A stretch of 64,000 bases of DNA from JAENVU01 sp038250905 (lineage in GTDB: Bacteria > Actinomycetota > Acidimicrobiia > IMCC26256 > JAENVU01), in the NCBI GenBank assembly GCA_038250905.1, contig JBBSBV010000012.1, positions 1 through 64,000 on the forward strand, written 5' to 3'. The notes beneath the pieces are model-generated. The model was given only the letters and a program-made list of their open reading frames with translations. It was not told where the DNA came from and searched no databases. This document shows, one piece after another, positions 33,924 to 44,658 of the stretch. The position numbers and the translations under genes were made by a program. Position 1 is the first letter of the stretch. Each line of letters starts with the position of its first letter.

Positions 33924-34592
33924 GTGATGGCACCCGTCCGGATCACCGCCGGTTCCGGCGCGATCACCGTCACCGCCGAGGCGCGGGACGACGTGATCGT
34001 CGACCAGGGCCAGCACCACCCCCTCGGCGGTGTGCTCGAGATCAAGGGCGACTCCGAGGGTGTGGTCATGCGCGTCCCCCTCGGGACCGACCTCGTCGTG
34101 GGTGCCTCGTCCGGTTCGATCACGCTCTGCGGCGACCTCGGCGAAGTCCGCGCCACCACCCGCAGTGGCGGCATCGAAGTGGAGTCGGCAACGTCACTCG
34201 ACGTCCGCACGATGTCGGGCCGGGTGAAGATCGGCACGGTCACCGGCGCCGCTCGCATCAAGACCGCGAGCGGCAAGGTCTCGCTCGTGCGCGTCGACGA
34301 GGAACTGCACGTCGCCAGCGTGTCGGGCGCGGTCAAGGTGGTGGACGCGAACGGCGAGGTACGGGTGAACACCGTCAACGGCACCGTCGACGTCTCGATG
34401 GGCAACGCGTCGGACGCCCGGGCGGATTCGGTGTCCGGTGCGGTCAACATCCGCCTCCCGGTCGGCGTGCGACCGTCGTCGTCCCTGCTCTCGCTCAGCG
34501 GATCGTGTGTCTGCGAGGTGGAGACCGGAGACGACTGCTCGGTCACCGGACGCACCGTCAGTGGACGGATCACGATCACCGCGCGCAAATGA
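33924..34592 (+). CDS. DUF4097-like beta-helix protein
   Basis: 222 residues made almost entirely of short repeated strands (SGSITLCGDLGEVRATTRSGGIEVES, SGRVKIGTVTGAARIKTASGKVSLV, SGAVKVV, NGTVDVS, SGAVNIRL). This is the hallmark of DUF4097/head-GIN-type right-handed beta-helices. No signal peptide is seen, so it is probably cytoplasmic. GTG 33924 or ATG 33927 starts it. The stop overlaps the adenylate cyclase start (ATGA). Confidence 0.8.
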   Translation: MMAPVRITAGSGAITVTAEARDDVIVDQGQHHPLGGVLEIKGDSEGVVMRVPLGTDLVVGASSGSITLCGDLGEVRATTRSGGIEVESATSLDVRTMSGRVKIGTVTGAARIKTASGKVSLVRVDEELHVASVSGAVKVVDANGEVRVNTVNGTVDVSMGNASDARADSVSGAVNIRLPVGVRPSSSLLSLSGSCVCEVETGDDCSVTGRTVSGRITITARK

Positions 34593-35140
34593 GTACGGCA
34601 ACCGGCGCCGTGGTCTTCACCGACCTCGTCGGCTTCACCGAGTTCACCGCGACCGCAGGGGACGACGAGGCGCTGCGGCTCCTGGCCGTCCAGGACCGGA
34701 TCGTCACCAGCCTGCTCGATGACGACGCCCGCATCGTCAAGGAGTTGGGTGACGGTCTCATGCTGTTCTTCCACGAACCGTGCACCGCGATCGCAACGAT
34801 GCTGCGCGTGCTCGTCGCGTTCGAAGCCGCGTCGGAGATCGAGGAACTGCCGCTCTGGGCACGCGTCGGCGGGCATTGGGGGACGCCGAGCACCCGAGGC
34901 GACGATCTCGTCGGTCACGACGCCAACGTCGCGGCGCGCATCGTCGACATCGCGTCGCCGGGTGAGCTGCTCGTGTCCCAGGCCCTGATGCACGCAGGTG
35001 ATCACAAGGGCGTGGTCTTCTCCGAGATCGGGCCCGTGATGATGAAGGGTCTCGTCGAGCCGATCTCGTTGTTCCGGGCTGAGGCGGCGCTGGGGAAGGA
35101 CCTCGACCTCATGGCCGGGATGAGCACGCTCGCGCCGTAA
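34589..35140 (+). CDS. class III adenylate/guanylate cyclase, minimal catalytic domain
   Basis: 183 residues comprising only the CHD domain. The metal-binding Asp is in FTDLVGFTEF (11), KELGDGLMLFF carries the second Asp and a Lys, and DANVAARIVDIA supplies the transition-state Asn and Arg. It should homodimerise to make cAMP. The ATG overlaps the DUF4097 stop, so that beta-helix protein is a candidate partner. A TAACCT -10 for aceE overlaps its stop codon. Confidence 0.85.
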   Translation: MSTATGAVVFTDLVGFTEFTATAGDDEALRLLAVQDRIVTSLLDDDARIVKELGDGLMLFFHEPCTAIATMLRVLVAFEAASEIEELPLWARVGGHWGTPSTRGDDLVGHDANVAARIVDIASPGELLVSQALMHAGDHKGVVFSEIGPVMMKGLVEPISLFRAEAALGKDLDLMAGMSTLAP

Positions 35141-35143
35141 CCT
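35138..35143 (+). promoter_or_regulatory. -10 element (TAACCT) before aceE
   Basis: This hexamer overlaps the stop codon of the cyclase gene. It predicts transcription starting near 35150 and a roughly 22-nt leader carrying GAAGGGAA before the GTG start. No clear -35 is seen. Confidence 0.4.
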
Positions 35144-35171
35144 GGGATCGAAGTCGACCCGAAGGGAATGC

Positions 35172-37853
<2,682 letters not shown>

Positions 37854-37856
37854 GCG

Positions 37857-38066
37857 TCAGGCGCCGCGACGGTTGTATTCCTCGTCGGGGTCCCACGGCT
37901 CTTTGTCCTTGCCGTCGTCGCCGTCGTCCTCGAGATACACGATGCCGGCGTCGTCGTCGTCGATGTCCGCGAGCGTGCCTCGACCCTCACGGAACATGCC
38001 GTCGTCGAAGCCCTGCTTGAGTTCTCGAGCCTCGCGGAAGCGACGTGCTCGTCCTTTTCTGGCCAT
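37857..38066 (-). CDS. small acidic protein, unknown
   Basis: 69 residues. A basic N-terminus (MARKGRARRFREARELKQ) is followed by a strongly acidic tail (DIDDDD...EDDGDDGKDKEPWDPDEEYNR). GGTAGGTGA directly before the ATG at 38066 supports translation. It resembles small actinobacterial charged proteins (DUF3073-like charge layout) but no firm family was recognised. It converges on aceE with 3 bp between them. Confidence 0.65.
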   Translation of the reverse strand: MARKGRARRFREARELKQGFDDGMFREGRGTLADIDDDDAGIVYLEDDGDDGKDKEPWDPDEEYNRRGA

Positions 38067-38148
38067 TCACCTACCCCCGACGGGCCGATCGGCCATACAG
38101 CGGGCCGTCATTATCTCGCATCCGGACCCCGTATGTGAAACCACGGCG

Positions 38149-38838
38149 TCAGAACTTTTCCTGGGCCGCTGGAACACCGTCGAGGAACGGGCGATTCCCG
38201 TACCGATCGACGTGCAGAACCTCGCTGACCGGCCGACGCGTCGTCGGTCCGTATCCACCCCGCATCGGCCATCCGAGCGGTATCACGGCGCACGGCGTGA
38301 CGCCCGAAGGTAGCCCGAGCGTGCGGCGGACGAGCATCCGATTCCAGAGCGGCAGCGTGGTGAGGGTGGCGCCCAGCCCCAGGGATCGGGCCGCGAGGAG
38401 CAGGTTCTGGATAGCGGGGAACATCGACGCGTAGAAGGTGGTGCGGCCGATGTGGGTGTGGCCCGGGCGCCCGTGGAGGCACGCGACCACGATCACCGGC
38501 GCATTCTCGAAGTGATCGGCCTGCCACTGGACCGCGGCGAGCATCCGGGCCGCCCGAAGATCACCGCGGGCGCGGCCCTTGGCCACCCGCCGGTAGATCG
38601 AGAAGGCCTGCCGGTTGAGCCGGGCGAGTTGGTGCTTCACGTCGCCGTCGCGGATCACGATGAACTCCCACGACTGGGCGTTGCTCCCCGTCGGGGCCCG
38701 CACCGCGAGTTCCAGGACCGCCTGGATCGTCTCGTCGTCCACCGGATCGGTGCGCAAGCGACGCACGGCCCGCTGGGTCCGCATCGCCTCGGCCAACGGC
38801 ATGTCGAAGCCATCGGCAACTTCTGAGAAATCTGGCAT
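38149..38838 (-). CDS. nitroreductase-family FMN oxidoreductase
   Basis: 229 residues. MRTQRAVRRLRTDPVDDETI at the start and RAPTGSNAQSWEFIVIRD form the FMN-binding pattern of nitroreductases, with FPAIQNLLLAARSLGLGATLTT later. It reduces a nitro, quinone or enone compound with NAD(P)H. TACGAT at 38863-38868 (minus strand) is a candidate -10. It is divergent from tRNA-Val(CAC). Confidence 0.87.
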   Translation of the reverse strand: MPDFSEVADGFDMPLAEAMRTQRAVRRLRTDPVDDETIQAVLELAVRAPTGSNAQSWEFIVIRDGDVKHQLARLNRQAFSIYRRVAKGRARGDLRAARMLAAVQWQADHFENAPVIVVACLHGRPGHTHIGRTTFYASMFPAIQNLLLAARSLGLGATLTTLPLWNRMLVRRTLGLPSGVTPCAVIPLGWPMRGGYGPTTRRPVSEVLHVDRYGNRPFLDGVPAAQEKF

Positions 38839-38921
38839 CGGTCCCCCCGGTGGTGGCCGACGATCGTACTAGTGCGCCCGGGCTGCTCCGGGCACGGTGC
38901 ACTGGCTATCCTCGGACGCTC

Positions 38922-38995
38922 GGGCGATTGGCACAGTTGGTTAGCGCGCTGCCTTCACACGGCAGAGGTCGTGGGTTCGAATCCCGCATCGCCCA
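38922..38995 (+). tRNA. tRNA-Val(CAC)
   Basis: A 74-nt cloverleaf: acceptor GGGCGAT/ATCGCCC, anticodon stem CTGCC/GGCAG with loop TTCACAC (anticodon CAC), T-arm loop TTCGAAT, discriminator A. Position 33 is the normal T. CCA is not encoded. TATCCT at 38907-38912 is a fitting -10 nine bases upstream. Confidence 0.95.
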
Positions 38996-39115
38996 CCGAG
39001 AACCTGCGGCTCACAGCGGTGCAGAGGGCGGGGTTTGGTCGGCCCACGCCGTGTTCGCGACCCCGACGCGATCCACCGAGGTTCAGAGATGTAGGCGGCT
39101 GCCAGCCCCTCGGGT

Positions 39116-39589
39116 TCACCCGCCGGTGGTCGTGATCTGGAATACCGGATGGTCGGGTCCGATCCGCAGCAGGTCCTCGTCGGTGGAGTTGGCATCGACG
39201 CCGTCGAAGAAGACGCCGACTTCCATCTTCCAGCGGCGTAGATACGCACGGAGGATCGCCGGCTTGTCCGCTTCGGAGAGCTCCGAGGCATGAAACCGTT
39301 GGGTGTGTCGGCCGAGGCGGAGGCAACCTTCACCAGCCACGCGGAGGTTGCGAACCCATTGCGTGGTGCCCCGCGGGGCAACGAGGTACGTCTGCCCGTC
39401 GTGGCTCAACAGATTGACCGGTGTCTCCCGGATCTGGCCGGTGGTGCGCCCCCGGACTTGGAGGAGACGGGAGCCCCAGACGCTCACGCCGCCTCGGGTT
39501 GCCAAGGCGACACCGCGATTGAAGACGTTCCGGGTGAACCAGCCGGGCTTCCTGTATTGCTCGTCAGACATTGACCAAACTCCCTTCAT
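39116..39589 (-). CDS. deazaflavin (F420)-dependent nitroreductase-like protein (Ddn/DUF385 family)
   Basis: 157 residues of the split-barrel F420 family. NRGVALATRGGVSVWGSRLLQVRGRTTGQIRETPVNLL and YLVAPRGTTQWVRNLRVAGEGCLRLG match the Ddn pattern for binding F420 and the substrate pocket. It would use reduced F420 to reduce quinones or xenobiotics, implying an F420-making host. Met7 is an alternative start. Confidence 0.88.
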   Translation of the reverse strand: MKGVWSMSDEQYRKPGWFTRNVFNRGVALATRGGVSVWGSRLLQVRGRTTGQIRETPVNLLSHDGQTYLVAPRGTTQWVRNLRVAGEGCLRLGRHTQRFHASELSEADKPAILRAYLRRWKMEVGVFFDGVDANSTDEDLLRIGPDHPVFQITTTGG

Positions 39590-39802
39590 GGTTGGGCCGC
39601 GGGCACGGTGAGTTCACCCATGACCAACGCGACCGGTCCACGAATGATTCCGACCGGCGATACCGCCGCAGGGTCGGGATGGGCGACCCGTCGACCGTGC
39701 ACCGCCGACGAAGCGAGACCCAGGAAGGGCAGACGCGGCGCCCACCAGAGATCTCCTCGAAGTCTTCACACCCTGTCGTGGAGCGCAGCCGCGCACGATC
39801 GG

Positions 39803-39808
39803 TACCCT
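39803..39808 (+). promoter_or_regulatory. -10 element (TACCCT), leaderless PAP2 gene
   Basis: It sits 8 nt before the ATG at 39817, and no ribosome-binding site precedes that start. Transcription would begin at or next to the A of the start codon. Confidence 0.4.
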
Positions 39809-39816
39809 CGTTGCTC

Positions 39817-40611
39817 ATGCGCAGAAGGCTTCAGGACCTGTTCGACGCGGCGTGGCGAGCGCCCAAGACCTTCCTCACCGTGATGGTGGGGCTGGGGATC
39901 CTCGGGCTCTCCGGACTGGTGTTCCTCGGCGCCTCGGAAGACGTGATCCAGGGCAACGGAGCGGAGAAGCTCGACGCGCAACGACTCGGTTGGATCGTCC
40001 AGCACCGGTCGGGGACCCTCGTCGCGATGGCACGGATCCTCGACACTGCCGCCAGCGTCCCGGTCGTGGTGTTGCTCGCCCTGGCCCTGGGAATCTGGCT
40101 CTGGCGCCGCGGCCTTCCGGTCGCCATCGCCGGACTGCCCCTGGCGTCGTTCCTCGTCGCCGAATCGCTGGTTGCGGTCCTGAAGCCACTCGTCGGCCGG
40201 GCTCGGCCGGGCGCTGCGCTCCGGCTGGTCACCGAAACCGAACCGTCATTCCCCTCCGGACACGCGACCGGCGCGTCGGCGTTCGTGGTCAGCGCCGCCG
40301 TGATCGTCGCGATCTTCGTGTTGCGGCGGCCGCTCGGCCGACTCCTCACCCTCCTCGCGGGCCTGCTCCTTCCCGCCCTGGTCGCCGGCAGCCGTCTCGA
40401 ACTGGGCGTCCACTGGCCGACCGACGTGGTCGCGGGACTGGCGCTCGGGGTGGGCACCGCGGTGGTGGTCGGCGGCGTCGCGCTATGGATCATGAGTCAC
40501 CCCGATCCGCGACCGACCGCATCGTCGCAACGACGGACCGTGCTCCGGGCCCGGCTCGTGGCACTCCTCACCAAGAGTCGCTGGAGCGATCCCATGGTTG
40601 CGTCCAGCTGA
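39817..40611 (+). CDS. PAP2-superfamily membrane phosphatase
   Basis: 264 residues with five to six membrane helices. The phosphatase motifs are in order: K123...R130-P131 (KPLVGRARP), PSGH 146-149, and SR...H199...D203 (SRLELGVHWPTD). It dephosphorylates lipid phosphates such as undecaprenyl diphosphate or phosphatidate on the outer face. The start appears leaderless. The frame upstream of 39817 is Arg-rich and unconserved. Confidence 0.88.
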   Translation: MRRRLQDLFDAAWRAPKTFLTVMVGLGILGLSGLVFLGASEDVIQGNGAEKLDAQRLGWIVQHRSGTLVAMARILDTAASVPVVVLLALALGIWLWRRGLPVAIAGLPLASFLVAESLVAVLKPLVGRARPGAALRLVTETEPSFPSGHATGASAFVVSAAVIVAIFVLRRPLGRLLTLLAGLLLPALVAGSRLELGVHWPTDVVAGLALGVGTAVVVGGVALWIMSHPDPRPTASSQRRTVLRARLVALLTKSRWSDPMVASS

Positions 40612-40683
40612 CCGGTGGGCGCATCGGGCAGGCCCGGGGCGTCGAGAACACGGGACCGGGTGTTGCGCAACCGGCGTAACCGG

Positions 40684-40896
40684 TCAGACGCGCTGACCCG
40701 CGAGTTGCGCCATCTCGATCCAGTTCTCGACCGCACCTTCGAGCGCGACGACGCGTCGTCGCGCTTCGATGAGGCTCGTCCGGGCCACGCCGAGTTGGTT
40801 GCGGGCACTCTCGATGTTGCCGCGGAGCAGTTCGTCCACCGTCATGGAGCCGCGGGAGGGCCTCGTACGTCGTTCGTTCGTGATCAGATCGGTCAT
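40684..40896 (-). CDS. small coiled-coil protein, unknown
   Basis: 70 residues, almost wholly helical after a short basic head; Ala/Leu/Arg heptads (IESARNQLGVARTSLIEARRRVVALEGAV) suggest a coiled coil. The ATG at 40896 is favoured by GAGGA 6 nt upstream; another ATG lies at 40908. It resembles in size and layout the protein at 53710-53916. Function unknown. Confidence 0.55.
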   Translation of the reverse strand: MTDLITNERRTRPSRGSMTVDELLRGNIESARNQLGVARTSLIEARRRVVALEGAVENWIEMAQLAGQRV

Positions 40897-41044
40897 CGGG
40901 TTCCTCATTGTGCAGTCGGACCGGGGTCCGTGGTTCTTGGGGGGACTCCCACAACGACGCGGGGGTCGGCCGAGTTCCCACCGGTTCCACCGGGATCCCC
41001 AAATTTCGGGAGCGGTCCCGCGAAGGAACTGCGCCCCGGACCGG

Positions 41045-41050
41045 TAGAAT
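41045..41050 (+). promoter_or_regulatory. -10 element (TAGAAT) upstream of the subtilase gene
   Basis: This good -10 hexamer in a GC-rich 209-bp intergenic region predicts a leader of about 60 nt before the ATG at 41118. No matching -35 hexamer was recognised. Confidence 0.4.
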
Positions 41051-41117
41051 CACCAGCTCTCAATCGACCGTTGTGGGCCCATTCGCGGCAACGACGACGA
41101 ACCAAGATGGGTTTCGC

Positions 41118-43451
41118 ATGCGTGGTGGTCCTCGGAATCGGACACTGGTCAGCCTCGTCCTGGCCGGCACGCTTGCCGCGTGGGCGATGGGTCCGACGGG
41201 GAGTGCCGGTGCGGTGAGCTCGCCCGACCCCGGGGCGTCGCACGCCGCGGCCACGCCTACATCGTCCGCGCCCGCAACGGCCCAGCTGGCCGACGACCGG
41301 CTCATCGTGACGCTGGTCCCCGGGACCTCGGCCGACGCCGGCGCGGCGATCGCGGCGAACGCCGGCGCGCAACTGGAAGCCCGCGCCGGTGACACGCTCG
41401 TGCTCGATCCGGGTTCGTCGATCCAAGCGTCGTCGAGCCTGTCGAGCAACCCGCAGGTCAAGGTGGTGGAGCCGAACTACGCGCTGCACGCGGCCGTCGC
41501 ACCCAACGACCCGCTCTTCCCGGACCAGTACGGCCTGGCCGACGCGCAGCCGGGTGGCATCCGTGCCGAGTCCGGCTGGAACGACACCAAGGGCTCGCGC
41601 GACATCGTCGTCGGCGTCCTCGACAGCGGGATCAAGACGAACCACCCGGATCTCGCCGCCAACATCTGGACCAACCGAACCGGTGTCAACGGCTGTGCCT
41701 ACGGCACGCACGGGTGGGATGCGTTCGCCAAGAACTGCTACCCGATCGACGACGCCGGACACGGCACGCACGTCGCCGGCATCCTCGGTGCGGTCGGCAA
41801 CAACGGGATCGGCGTGAGCGGAGTGGCCCAGCGGGTTTCGCTCATGAGTCTCAAGATGCTCGACCTTCACGGCGGCGGCAATGTGGCGAGCGCCATCGGC
41901 GCGATCGATTTCGCGGTTGCGGCCAAGAGTGCCGGGGTGAACGTCCGCGTGTTGCAGGCGTCCTGGGATTCCTCGACCTATGTCAGCGCGATCCACGACG
42001 CGATCGTGCGGGCGAACAATGCCGGCATCCTCTTCGTCGCGGCAGCCGGGAACGGCCTCGACAACGACGGCGTCCCACGCAATCTGGATACACCGGGGAA
42101 CGACACGTATCCCTGCGAGGACCCGAGCCCCAATGTGATCTGCGTCGGTGCCTCGACGCCGACGGGCCAACTGGCGAACTTCTCGAACTACGGCGCCACT
42201 GCCGTCGATCTCGCGGCCCCCGGTTTCCGGATCGAGAGCACCGTTCCCCGTGGGTTGGTGCCGGGCTGCGACCCGGCGTCGGACTACTGCCTCTTCGACG
42301 GAACGTCGATGGCCACCCCGATGGTCTCGGGTGCAGCCGTCGACATCCTCGCCGCCGAGCCGAACCTCTCGGTCAGCGCGTTGAAGGACCGGATCCTCAC
42401 GACGGTCGACCCGCAGGCGTCGCTCGTCGGCAAGGTCGCGACCGACGGTCGGCTCGACGTCTGCAAGGCGCTGCCCAACTGTGACGGTGGGCCCCAGGTG
42501 CGGCCGACGAAGCCCACGAACTTGCACGCGCAGGCCGGTGACCGATCGGTGCAGCTCCGCTGGGCGCTGCCGGACTCGAACGGCAACTCGTTCACGATCT
42601 CTTCGTACGAGGTCGACGGCCCGAACGGGATCACCAGCCTGCCGCTCACCGCGACGCGACTCACGATGACCGGCCTGACGAACAACACGACGGTGCGGGT
42701 CAGGGTGCGCGCGGTCGGTTCCGGCGGCAACGGTCCGTGGGCCTCGAAGATGGTCCGCCCCTACGCGGGCGGTTACGTGGTCGAGGGATCCGGAGTCGCG
42801 GATCCGGTGGGAGTCGGCGGAAGGACGCCGAGTCCGATCTCGGACGGTCCGTTGTTCCCGGGTGATCTCGCCCGGGGCATCGCGATCGTCCCGGAAGGCA
42901 CCGGGGGATACATCCTCGACGCCTTCGGCGGCCTGCACCGTTTCCGGATCGGCGCCACGAGTCCGCTCCCGCCGACCGCGACCGGCGCGCCGTACTGGCT
43001 CGGATGGGACATCGCACGCGGTGTGGCCACCTCGACCAACGGCGGGGGTTACATCCTCGACGGCTTCGGTGGCCTGCACCCCTTCGGGTCCGGGCCCCAG
43101 GCACGGCCGAGCGCGGCGAAGGGCGCTACGTATTGGCCGGGCTTCGACATCGCCCGTGGAGTCACCCTCAACGCCAAGGCAACCGGCGGCTACGTGGCTG
43201 ACGGCTACGGAGGTATCCACCGGTTCCGGGTCGGGAGCAGCGCCCTGCCGCCGAACACGACCGGTGGGCCGTATTGGCCGGGCTGGGACATCGTCCGCGG
43301 GATCGCCCTGGTGCCCGGGACGAGCGGCGGCTGGATGCTCGACGGCTTCGGCGGAATCCATCGGTTCGGCGCCGGCGGTGCAGCCCCGGCGGCTCCCTCG
43401 TCGGCCCCGTACTGGCCGGGCCAATACCGCGCCCGCGGATTGGGGCTCTGA
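41118..43451 (+). CDS. secreted subtilisin-like serine protease with FN3 and five C-terminal repeats
   Basis: About 777 residues. A signal peptide (1-32) is followed by an Ala/Ser/Pro linker, an inhibitor-I9-like propeptide (about 60-123), and an S8 catalytic domain with Asp169 (VLDSG), His215 (GHGTH), oxyanion Asn312 (AAAGN) and Ser397 (GTSMA). Next come a fibronectin III domain (about 463-547) and five roughly 48-residue repeats of the GGYxLDGFGGxHxF...YWPGWDIARG type (551-777). Extracellular cysteine pairs are present. The ATG at 41118 places the signal peptide. No cell-wall anchor is seen, so it is probably released or held by the repeats. Confidence 0.92.
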   Translation: MRGGPRNRTLVSLVLAGTLAAWAMGPTGSAGAVSSPDPGASHAAATPTSSAPATAQLADDRLIVTLVPGTSADAGAAIAANAGAQLEARAGDTLVLDPGSSIQASSSLSSNPQVKVVEPNYALHAAVAPNDPLFPDQYGLADAQPGGIRAESGWNDTKGSRDIVVGVLDSGIKTNHPDLAANIWTNRTGVNGCAYGTHGWDAFAKNCYPIDDAGHGTHVAGILGAVGNNGIGVSGVAQRVSLMSLKMLDLHGGGNVASAIGAIDFAVAAKSAGVNVRVLQASWDSSTYVSAIHDAIVRANNAGILFVAAAGNGLDNDGVPRNLDTPGNDTYPCEDPSPNVICVGASTPTGQLANFSNYGATAVDLAAPGFRIESTVPRGLVPGCDPASDYCLFDGTSMATPMVSGAAVDILAAEPNLSVSALKDRILTTVDPQASLVGKVATDGRLDVCKALPNCDGGPQVRPTKPTNLHAQAGDRSVQLRWALPDSNGNSFTISSYEVDGPNGITSLPLTATRLTMTGLTNNTTVRVRVRAVGSGGNGPWASKMVRPYAGGYVVEGSGVADPVGVGGRTPSPISDGPLFPGDLARGIAIVPEGTGGYILDAFGGLHRFRIGATSPLPPTATGAPYWLGWDIARGVATSTNGGGYILDGFGGLHPFGSGPQARPSAAKGATYWPGFDIARGVTLNAKATGGYVADGYGGIHRFRVGSSALPPNTTGGPYWPGWDIVRGIALVPGTSGGWMLDGFGGIHRFGAGGAAPAAPSSAPYWPGQYRARGLGL

Positions 43452-43458
43452 GAACCGG

Positions 43459-43464
43459 TAAGCT
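43459..43464 (+). promoter_or_regulatory. -10 element (TAAGCT) before the NTF2-like gene
   Basis: It lies just after the subtilase stop. It predicts a leader of about 27 nt that includes CGAGG before the ATG at 43498. Confidence 0.35.
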
Positions 43465-43497
43465 GGGAGTCCCGCATCGCTTTCCCCCGAGGTTCGC

Positions 43498-43896
43498 ATG
43501 GCTACCGAGGACCAGATTCGCACCACGGTGGCCGCGTACGTCGACGCCTACAAGACCAACGATCGGGCGGCGTTCCTCGAACTCTGGGCGGCCGATGGAG
43601 TGTTGGAGGATCCGGTCGGCACCCCGTCGCACTCCGGGACCGCGGCGCTGGGCGCGTTCTGGGACGGTGCCCGGGAGCTGGCCGACAGCATCGAACTGGT
43701 CCCGGAGTCGGTGATCATCGCCGGTGGCGAAGCCGCGATGAACTTCGAGGTCCACGCCCACATGGGTGACGGCGGACTGGTGATCAAGGTCATCGACATC
43801 ATGACCTTCGACGACGACGGCAGGCTCACCACCGTGCGGGCCTACTGGGATATGGCTTCCGCGACCCCGCTGGAAACCGGAACCACTGCAAGCTGA
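43498..43896 (+). CDS. SnoaL/steroid delta-isomerase-like (NTF2 fold) protein
   Basis: 132 residues of the cone-shaped NTF2 fold. IRTTVAAYVDAYKTNDRAAFLELWAADGVLEDPVGTPSHSG is the typical start, and HMGDGGLVIKVIDIMTFDDDGRLTTVRAYWD the sheet that closes the pocket. It may isomerise a steroid or similar small molecule, or only bind it. Catalytic residues cannot be confirmed. Confidence 0.85.
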   Translation: MATEDQIRTTVAAYVDAYKTNDRAAFLELWAADGVLEDPVGTPSHSGTAALGAFWDGARELADSIELVPESVIIAGGEAAMNFEVHAHMGDGGLVIKVIDIMTFDDDGRLTTVRAYWDMASATPLETGTTAS

Positions 43897-43968
43897 CTCG
43901 TCGCGACCGCGGCGAGTATCGAAACCGACTGGCTCCGACAGGCTCCGGTCGGGCACAATGGAGACACG

Positions 43969-44643
43969 ATGCAGGTCGAATCCCGTGATTCCGTCTCTCT
44001 CAAGCCTGCCGAGCTCGACGAGCTCGGGCAGCTGCTCTCCGCCGTCGGACTCTCCGGCATGGACACGCAGCTCGAGGGCCACGTGGAGCACTTTCCCCTG
44101 ATCGTGCTCGCCGCGATCGACGAGGACACCCATGGGTTCCTCTTCGGTTCGCTCGAGCGAGTGGGTGGGACGCCGTGCATCCTCTGGGGTCTCGGTGCCA
44201 CCAAGAAGGGCCGCCAAGCCGGTCTCGCGGTGAAGGGCATGGTCGGCGAGCTCTACCGCCGGGCCGCGATCTCGTTCCCGGACGAGGATGTCCTCGTGGC
44301 GGGCCGCATCGCCCACCCGGCCGCGTACGGGCTACTCCAGGGTCTCGCCGACGTCGTGCCGCGCCCGGACTACGCGCCCACGGGTGAGGAACGTGCGTGG
44401 GGTCGGCGGCTCGCCCGTCGGTTCGGCTGCGACACCCGCTACGACGATCGCGCCTTCCGCGTGACGCACAAGGGCAAGGGGAAAGCATCGCCCGAAGCGG
44501 TGCTCGACGCGAGCACCGTCAAGGGTGGCGGCAAGGCCGCGACCGAGGTGCTCGGCGAGGTCGACCCGATGCGCGGCGAGGCGGTCATCGCCTTCGGCTG
44601 GGCCACGGCCGACGCACTCGCGAACGGTCTCGGCCACAGCTGA
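43969..44643 (+). CDS. conserved hypothetical protein
   Basis: 224 residues, alpha/beta, with no recognised family. The first half has GFLFGSLERVGGTPCILWGLGATKKGRQAGLAVKGMVGELYRRA, which resembles an acetyl-CoA-type loop but lacks the full GNAT signature. The second half has VLVAGRIAHPAAYGLLQGLADVVPRPDYAP and ends in a Lys/Gly-rich stretch. CACAAT 7 nt before the ATG may be a leaderless -10. It converges with the DUF255 gene. Confidence 0.6.
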   Translation: MQVESRDSVSLKPAELDELGQLLSAVGLSGMDTQLEGHVEHFPLIVLAAIDEDTHGFLFGSLERVGGTPCILWGLGATKKGRQAGLAVKGMVGELYRRAAISFPDEDVLVAGRIAHPAAYGLLQGLADVVPRPDYAPTGEERAWGRRLARRFGCDTRYDDRAFRVTHKGKGKASPEAVLDASTVKGGGKAATEVLGEVDPMRGEAVIAFGWATADALANGLGHS

Positions 44644-44658
44644 CCCACGGCGTCGGCG

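Noticed and set aside
42768..43448. CRISPR array or DNA tandem repeat
   Set aside because: The repetition is at protein level inside the subtilase frame with divergent DNA. No CRISPR array was seen anywhere in the window.
40905..43526. 873-codon open frame on the minus strand opposite the subtilase
   Set aside because: It is Arg/Gly/Asp/Val-rich with no domain and lies exactly antisense to a gene with a clear S8 triad. Long antisense frames are expected in DNA of this GC content.
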